A stretch of 64,000 nucleotides of DNA from Centroberyx gerrardi (Eukaryota; Chordata; Actinopteri; Beryciformes; Berycidae). Position numbers and translations under genes: made by a program. Each line of letters begins with the position of its first letter. Position 1 is the first letter of the stretch. Under the pieces are notes generated by a model. That model searched no databases, was not told the DNA's origin, and saw only the letters and a program-made list of their open reading frames with translations. The stretch is taken from positions 21,629,676-21,693,675 of the forward strand of contig NC_136016.1 of NCBI RefSeq assembly GCF_048128805.1, given 5' to 3'. Below, piece by piece: positions 17,643 to 64,000 of this stretch.

Positions 17643-18925
17643 GAGAACCGAAAAGTGGCCAACCGCTGCGAAAATCAAACCGCGTTGTTGTTTTTTTACA
17701 CTGAAATTAACGCGTTACGGTTTGTTGTCATTCGTCTATTCGTGAAGTTTCATGTTTCACTGCTAGCTTAACTTTGTCATTCTGAGAAAGCTGGGCCGCT
17801 CTCTGTTAAGTTAACGGCTGCTAGCTGGCACGCTAGCAGCGAGCAGGTCAAATGTGACATGCCTTTCACCACAGTGGACTGGGACTTGTTTACATCGTTT
17901 GTCACTGAGTTTTAACTGCTCGGTATCTATCCGCAGCCCTTGTCAATCCTGCAGCAACTGTGACAACGGCTGTTGCAGCAGCCTGGACTAAAAATAATGC
18001 CTTGTTCCCATTCTAGTACTATTGTAGTGGTGTAGCGCCAAGGGGAGAAAATACTCTGAAGAACAAGCTGTACAATCGCTGTTGCAGCAAAGATAGTGTA
18101 GCAAAACGAGATGGTTCACACGGCCGTTTCTTTGAATGTGTATGACCAAACACCACCGGTATTATCTACAATATATAATGATAATAATAATGATAATGAC
18201 AATAATAATAAATGTTCAAGTTGCAAAAAAAAAAAGAGCAAAAAAGATTATATATTTTTTTTTATTATTATTAGCCTATTACTGCTAACGTTACTACTAC
18301 TATATTACCACCACTACTACTACTACAACTACTACAACACTACAGGTTTGCTAGTTCACTCAACACTTGAGTGTTGGTTTGTTAAGGCCAAATCAAATCA
18401 ACAATAATAATGTAGCTTAGTGAAAACAGTAGCAAAAGTATGAGTTTTCAGTTGTGTCTTAAAAGAATATACAGAGTTTGCTGATCGTATTTGCTCCTAC
18501 AAGTTGTTCCATAGTTTAGGGTTATTTACAGTGAAAATGCACAATCACCTTTTGTATTTAATTGTCCTTAAAATGTTAACAGTCAACAGTTGAAAGTTTG
18601 TCTGTTTTTAGTTTTAAGAGGAGCGACTGTATCTATCACAGCCGAGTAAAGGATGTTGAAATTCTCAACTAGACCTGTGGTAGACTTTCTGTAATGGAGT
18701 TTGAACACAGTTGACTAAAATCAGTTTCAAATTTACTTGCAATAGGAGAGTCAATCATAGAGGACAGATATTGATAAGAGAAAAACAAGGAATGCCAAAA
18801 ACAAATGCATGATGATCAGAAACAAAGGAATCCCTTGAGTCAACACTGTTTACAGTAAGGTCAAACCTCATTACAAAATCAAGTGTAGGACCAGATTTAT
18901 GAGTAGGTGTCAAATTGTATAAAGA

Positions 18926-19076
18926 GGGGGCGTCCTGGTGGCTCAAGTCATGTAACTTTGTATCTGTGGTCGAATCTGGCCTGGGACCTTCGCCACATGT
19001 CATTCCCCTCCCTCTCTCCCCCAGTCCTTCCTGTCTCTCCCTCCTGTGACCTATCTAATAAATGCAAAAATAAAAT
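18926..19076 (+). mobile_element. tRNA-derived SINE
   Basis: Begins ggggcgtcctggtggctca, then a degenerate B-box-like ggtcgaatctgg, then CCTGGGACCTTCGCCACATG and a pyrimidine-rich tail ending near ctatctaataaatgcaaaa. This matches, from memory, a SINE common in teleosts (GGTGGCTCAGTGG / GGTTCGAATCCGGCC form). It is diverged and no clear target-site duplication is visible. Confidence 0.8.
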
Positions 19077-19775
19077 CTCATCAATCTCATATTATTGGTC
19101 CAACATAGATATCATAATATAAGAATATTAACTATGTTATACATAACTATTATCAAAGATGACATCTGAAAATATGGTTATGGTTTTGAGGTTGATGAAC
19201 CAATCTTCTTATCGGAAGAAAACCTCAGAGACTCAGAAGAAGACAGAGGTTCACATTATGACATTTCCTCAACTGACGCAGGGTTACACCATAACACCGG
19301 GTTTCTAAAAGCAGACCTCTGAGAAATTAGATGGAATGGCTTCATGTAAGGAAAAATAATGACAGACTCAAGCCATACCAAGGAACGAGTAGCCTATGTC
19401 GATTGATAGTGTTGAAATAATGTTTATCATCTAATTAATTAAAATTAGATGCCAGGATACCTTGTAATGAGATCAACCCTGAGGTTACAGGGTTCAAAGA
19501 GAACCAACAATGTAAAGATTAGTTTTTCCTCATAATTATCTGTAAATTAAGGGAGCATTACCAAAATTGTCAATGCCAAGAAATAAACCCAATTCGTCAG
19601 CCTGTTGTATTTGGCAAATTCTCAAAATTATATGGGCTATAACTTATGCTTATAACTTATTTGGTCTGCAAAAATAGTATCATGCACCTCTGTCAATAAG
19701 TTACAATGATTGTACATTTTGGGAAAATACAAAACAGTAACTGTCTCATCTTGAGTCTCTGTTTATCTCCCGTGA

Positions 19776-19827
<52 letters not shown>

Positions 19828-20203
19828 CAGATGATTTCAGTCTTCAGTCTTATGATTGAAGACTTCAGTTAGACATGACTTCTTAGATTTTATAACATCT
19901 TTGTTGAAAACCCGGAAGCGCTAACGTCAGTTCCTGTATTTATTTATTCTTAAAGGGGCAGTTGGTTTAGATTGCACCGAACTGAAATGACAGTGTGGTC
20001 CGAAAAACCCGCTGTGGTCCTTCAACATAAAATGCTAGCAAAGTAAATTACGCTTTCTTAATAGAGAAACAAGAGGGTAAGTGAAACGAGAAAGTTATTT
20101 GAGTAACGTTAGTTCAATCAAAATCAATCAATCGTGTGTCTGTGTCTTTAAGAATCTAATGATCGGATCGTAAATCTCGTTGCAGTCTGTTCCGTTCTTA
20201 CAA

Positions 20204-20211
20204 TCTCGCGA
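20204..20211. promoter_or_regulatory. TCTCGCGA core promoter motif
   Basis: The octamer TCTCGCGA lies 114 bp upstream of the COPS3 start codon. It matches the known vertebrate housekeeping TCTCGCGAGA promoter element. Promoter activity here is inferred. Confidence 0.55.
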
Positions 20212-20280
20212 TACCTTCACCTCAGTGGCGGCTGTGTGGCCACCTATCTCAGTCCGGACGGAGTTGTTTCTGACGTTTGA

Positions 20281-20324
20281 ATGAAAAACAGTGTGAATTA
20301 CCTCCACTTTGGACCCAGGAAATA

Positions 20325-20325
<1 letters not shown>
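20281..20325 (+). promoter_or_regulatory. COPS3 upstream ORF, stop overlapping main start
   Basis: A 14-codon ORF (ATGAAAAAC...) ends at TAA 20323-20325; the final A is also the A of the COPS3 ATG (TAATG). Such overlap is compatible with termination-reinitiation. Its presence in the mRNA is inferred. Confidence 0.55.
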
Positions 20326-30889
<10,564 letters not shown>

Positions 30890-31783
30890 GAGGCCTTGGA
30901 CGGGGAGCGAGCGCTGCGGCCACCAACACGCTCCTCCCAGGATGAGTTGGCTTTTTTTAAAAGAGGAAAAACAAATAAACATTCTATCGCGTATGGACAT
31001 TGGTCAAGGAAAATCTAAATGTGTGGAATGATGATGATGAATTTGGTTATTCTTTCTTCACAGTGTCTTGAGGATAACAAAAGATCCTTACAGAAAAGAA
31101 AAAAGATTACAATTTTGTCAGTGTTTTATTTATCAATGTTCAGGTGGGAGCGCCACTGCTACATTAACAAACCACAATAAAAACTGGACTTATTTGTTCA
31201 AAAAATATGTGTGAATAATCACTGTTTGTTTTGGTTCTGCTGCATGATGGCCGTTACTAGAGGGCATTAAATATGAGGTAATACATCTATGGCTGACATG
31301 GAATAAATCTGATATATTCTACAGTTGTAAAGATTGCAAAGATCGTTTCCCTCTCACTCCTTTTGGTTAGAATGTAGATATCATAAATAGCAAATCTGTA
31401 CACACAGACATGCCCTTGACCAAACTCAGCAGAATGGAGGAGTCACAATCTGGTGCACTGTTTTTTTTGTTTTTGTTTTTTTTTTTTGTTTTTTTAGGTC
31501 GGATCCACTAGAGGTCGCTAGCGCACTGTACAGTAAATTGTTTTGACAGGTTGTTATTACAAGAGGTGAAGTAAACAGATGAAACCAAACTGTCATGTTA
31601 TTTGGGAGCTTGAGCTTTGCGATTGTGGATCTGTTATAATAAATTGTTTAAGAATATTGTTCTGGGTTTTTATGCCTTTGTGAAGACCTTCCCGCCCCTG
31701 CGGTGCAACATTTACTGTAAGGTGGATTTGAATTTCCTTCCTCACGCTGCTGTAATGTACGATGAAGCTAATTTAGACCTTAG
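30890..31783. other. COPS3 3'UTR and intergenic DNA
   Basis: AATAAA hexamers at 30974-30979 and 31176-31181 are candidate COPS3 polyadenylation signals. A T-rich tract lies at 31461-31497. No coding exon or clear transposon seen. Confidence 0.6.
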
Positions 31784-31928
31784 CCAATGAACATCCTCCG
31801 ACATGCGGATGTGGTTTGCAGCGAAATTCCACCAATCACGACGCAGCATCTGATGCGTAGAGGCGGGACTTAACCGCCAAAGGAAGCTTGGCGCGCGTCA
31901 ATCAAGTGCAACACTCGTTCCCTATTGG
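31784..31928. promoter_or_regulatory. USP22 promoter: CCAAT cluster
   Basis: CCAAT at 31784-31788 and 31832-31836, reverse CCAAT (ATTGG) at 31924-31928, and a GGCGGG box near 31862. All lie 385-530 bp before the USP22 start codon. CCAAT boxes are NF-Y sites in many TATA-less housekeeping promoters; use here is inferred. Confidence 0.5.
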
Positions 31929-32298
31929 CCCACCGTTATGAATGAGGTGGGTCTTGACGCAGCTCACTATCTAAGCTACGGTTGAAATTCCAATGCTAAA
32001 CAACATGTAGCCAGCTTGCTAACATGCGATTTAGCGAACAGGGAAGAACTGCGGATACGGCCCTACTGTGGATTTACATGCACAAGTGATATAGGATTTT
32101 TATACGGGATTACTGGAAGAATTGCCTTGATGTTTTCCACCGAGCCTGTCTCCAGTACCGTAACCGGGACATGTCGAGTTAGCCAGATCGGAGCAATCGG
32201 TGGATAACGAACCTGGCGAGCTAGCCAGCCCATTTGGACTGGGTCTGCGTTGAGGGATCGGAGCAGGTTTCGTCGCTGATAGGACAGTTGAAAAGCGA

Positions 32299-32312
32299 AT
32301 GCTGTGTCTGCC

Positions 32313-32316
<4 letters not shown>
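32299..32316 (+). promoter_or_regulatory. USP22 upstream ORF, stop overlapping main start
   Basis: Five-codon ORF (MLCLP) whose TGA (32314-32316) overlaps the USP22 ATG (32313-32315) as ATGA. This is an arrangement suited to reinitiation, if it is in the mRNA. Confidence 0.55.
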
Positions 32317-61499
<29,183 letters not shown>

Positions 61500-62245
61500 G
61501 TCCCTCCATCAGCACAGCCGCAGGGAGAGATGAGAGAGGATGCAATGGAAGGATCGGTTGGGGAGGGGTAAAGGTGACGGAGCGATGAGAGAGGCAAGGA
61601 AACACAAGCCTACCTGAACTCTGAATCACTCTAGGTGGCAGCATCCACGCGAACAAGAACCACCCCTTCTCCCCCTGTGTCCACCAGGCACCTCCTTTTG
61701 TTTTTTTTAGCTAGTAGCGTTCAGTCGATTCTTCGGGCAAGTGCTGGTCATGGCTCTTTTTGCCGCCAAGCGACTACTGAAAACCCGTTCGGAGGCTGGC
61801 GCTCTTTTGCTAGAAGCGTTTTAAACGTCTCGCACTAGAAATGCTAAGCTCTCAGCACTGCTGGGAACGTGCAACAGGAGTCGTTTCCACTGAAAGCAAG
61901 GAGGAAAACGAAACTAACGCTGTGAAGAGAGGTCCCCGGTGGACACGTAAGCTACCACTCAGAGGTGCCATCGCCCAGTCTCAAAACCCACGAGTCCTAC
62001 ACTCGATGGCATGACAGTTGGAGGTGCTACCAATCGCAATACGTCAGAAGTTCAATTTTGAGTCAGACGGCGGGTAGCGTTCAAACCGAAGAAGCTTAGG
62101 CAGGTTCTTCAACACCATTACATCCATGTCTGTTGACACGGAGAAGAAAAGACAACACTTTACTTCCCAGTGACCTTATTCCTGTGGATTAACCTGTGTG
62201 TTTACCTATGGAATAGTATTGTAAGTACACAAAAATAGCCGTAGG

Positions 62246-62460
62246 GTAGCCATTGTAGAATTATTACTGCACACCTGCTGAACTTGTACTCCACACCCTT
62301 AAGGAATTGTTTAGAAAAATCAAGTTTTGCTCAATAGAAGTGACAAGGAATGACTTGGTAGCTAGTTTGTTGAGATATTAGTAGTTAGAACGTACTAATC
62401 TGGTTCCACTGTTTAATGTTGAAGAAATAATTTCCTACAGTGCTGATGCAGGATAATGCA
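62246..62460 (-). mobile_element. CCATTGTAGAA dispersed repeat, copy 5 (inverted, in 3'UTR)
   Basis: GTAGCCATTGTAGAATTATT, AAATCAAGTTTTGCTC, CTGGTTCCACTGTTTAATGT and GTGCTGATGCAGGATAATGC match the reverse of copy 4. Confidence 0.75.
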
Positions 62461-63475
62461 AGAACCTTCTACAAAATGCAAGAAAGCCTACAAGGGCGAC
62501 TACTGCGACTTACTCACAAGGATGTAACAACTCAGTCTAATTACCAAGAGTACAAACATAATGTTCTGGCTGCACATTGTGTTGCTACACGCTTGTAAGC
62601 ACATTATGGATTAAGGAGATTATCATTAATCACTTAAAATATTGTGTACTTGCAATACCTCATTGTAATTTGCTGGAATAAGGACATAGCTAAGTAAAGT
62701 TGTATTTAAGAAAACAATCGCGCTAGTCTTCTATATATAGAAAATACTACTAAACCAGTCTGCACTTACTTTCAGATGAGAGGAAGGAGGTTAAAATCGA
62801 TGGAGGGAGGAGGGAGGGAGAATTGTGGAATTGTGTCCCTTCCTTGTTTCTCCCTCTTTTTTTGAGTTGTTGCACACGGACAGAAGGGCAGGAGTTTATT
62901 TTATTTATTTACTTTATTTATCCAGGGAAGATTGACTGAGCGCGAGTGCTATTCTGCATCAACGTCCCGCTTCAAGTTGCTATACATTCATACCTGGGAG
63001 CTGACCAGTGCCACCACAGCCTTCTACTGGTGACACTGAGCGGTTTCCCTGGAGCTATTGACCTCATTCACACGGCGGCCATTTTGAACACTCGAGGTGG
63101 GGAAAGTCTTCACTGGAAGAGCAAGTATAGCCCAGCTGTGTCCTGCTGTTGTGCACCAAGATGCATCATGCAAACATTTAGCATTTCACAGACTGAAAAA
63201 CATTCCACACTGAAGTGAATGGATCTCAATTCACATTTTAATATATTTGGCCCATTATCGATAGCTACCAGAGTCTAGCTAGCTAGTTAGTTGCTAACTA
63301 ACTACCCTGCTAACTTCCATCAGTTGTGGTTGTTTTTCCCGAGATTGCTAGCTAATTGTATAGCTATTAGGTCTATCTTCAGTACTTCAGAAGTAACGCT
63401 ACAGTAAATAAGTAACGCCAATTTTCCGGGTAGATATTCCCACCTTGGATGTTCAAAATGGCCGCTGTGTGATTA

Positions 63476-63632
63476 AGGTAAATTGGGGGTTCAGGGCTTT
63501 GCTGGAGGGCAACTCGGTGGTAGTTGTTTAGGGACGGAAGTGCATTTTTCATTCACTTTCCCCACCCAGATTTTACCAGCCGGTCTAGGATTCGAACCGG
63601 CGACTTTCTGGTCACAAGCACACTTGTCTAAA
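63476..63632 (-). mobile_element. tRNA-derived SINE, minus strand
   Basis: Reverse strand: GCTTGTGACCAGAAAGTCGC, then a perfect B-box GGTTCGAATCC, then ACCGGCTGGTAAAATCTGGG and AAGCCCTGAACCCCC. Matches a common fish SINE from memory; not a functional tRNA. Confidence 0.75.
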
Positions 63633-64000
63633 AACACACACACACACACACACACACCTCCAAATGACCAAACATTTCAAGGATGGAAGTTGTCTTATTA
63701 TGCATTTTTACGCATTGTTGTTCTGAATGCAAAAAAAAAAACAAAAACACCTGACAAATGGTATTATGAACATTGTATAGCAAGACAGAATTTATTCCAT
63801 TCATCACTTGTGATTTATTTGTAGTTGTCAGTCGGATACTGTATAAAGTTAGCATACATTTTCCTAAATGAGGAAGCATTTTTTTTTTTGACGGGAGAGA
63901 GAACGATAGTGGATCTGTTAGTTTCCCCCTCTCTTTTGTTTCCTCTAACGGGCACAGGGGGAAAAATACACAGTGAATATATTTTTATACATAATTAAAG

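Larger units (their letters stand above)
17561..20324. other. Region between head-to-head NT5M and COPS3
   Basis: 2.76 kb between the two start codons. It holds the NT5M leader side (17,561-17,900, relatively CpG-rich), A/T-rich and trinucleotide-like runs (18,170-18,345), a tRNA-derived SINE (18,926-19,076), a TG repeat (19,779-19,823) and the COPS3 leader. No coding exon seen. Confidence 0.8.
61500..64000 (+). other. usp22: USP22 3'UTR / 3' flank
   Basis: 2.5 kb without coding sense. It holds an inverted copy of the CCATTGTAGAA dispersed repeat (62246-62460), a T-rich STTTATCCAGG-type repeat (about 62,890-63,060) and a minus-strand SINE (63,476-63,632). ATTAAA at 63994-63999 is a candidate polyadenylation signal; the true transcript end may lie outside the window. 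Confidence 0.55.

Noticed and set aside
17561..17662. N-terminal extension of NT5M to 17662
   Set aside because: The extension begins at TTG, not ATG, and the ATG at 17560 already gives a family-length protein with a targeting leader.
63585..63625. Possible tRNA gene on the minus strand (perfect B-box)
   Set aside because: No complete cloverleaf; the surrounding sequence matches a SINE, so it is tRNA-derived and not a tRNA.

Overview
The window is vertebrate nuclear DNA, almost certainly from a teleost fish. Genes are split into short, highly conserved exons with GT-AG introns. The proteins are nearly identical to vertebrate orthologues, and the USP22 N-terminus (MSPAGC...) is of fish type. 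The intervening DNA is loaded with CA/TG and CT microsatellites, fish-type tRNA-derived SINEs and small hAT-like elements. I recognise three protein-coding genes and can assemble each completely, in frame, from the sequence.

Layout. 1-12,551: no gene seen; simple repeats (including a ~0.9 kb GACA array) and several non-autonomous transposons, with the probable NT5M 3'UTR at the right edge. 12,552-17,560 (minus): NT5M-like mitochondrial 5'(3')-deoxyribonucleotidase, 5 exons, 230 aa. 17,561-20,324: region between two head-to-head genes. 20,325-30,889 (plus): COPS3, COP9 signalosome subunit 3, 12 exons, 423 aa, the same length as the human protein. 30,890-32,312: short intergenic and promoter DNA with a CCAAT cluster. 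32,313-61,499 (plus): USP22, the SAGA histone deubiquitinase, 13 exons, 506 aa, with a 9 kb first intron and a fourth intron that is largely pyrimidine repeat. 61,500-64,000: USP22 3' flank or 3'UTR, with an ATTAAA at the very edge of the window.

The three genes are housekeeping genes and do not form a pathway: NT5M trims mitochondrial dNTP pools, COPS3 belongs to the cullin-deneddylating signalosome, and USP22 removes ubiquitin from histones H2B and H2A. I found no new enzymatic or defence system. The unusual material is structural: (i) two decayed partial duplicates of USP22 exon 9 whose splice acceptors are lost; (ii) a ~1.68 kb stretch with no AG dinucleotide leading into USP22 exon 5, built of alternating long and short repeat units; (iii) upstream ORFs in COPS3 and USP22 whose stop codons overlap the main start; (iv) a three-deep nest of transposons in USP22 intron 2; (v) dinucleotide repeats next to 13 splice sites; (vi) an 18 bp-arm palindrome in COPS3 intron 8.

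Exon boundaries come from reading splice sites and keeping the frame, with orthologue sequences recalled from memory. Transposon superfamily names rest on target-site length and terminal repeats only.
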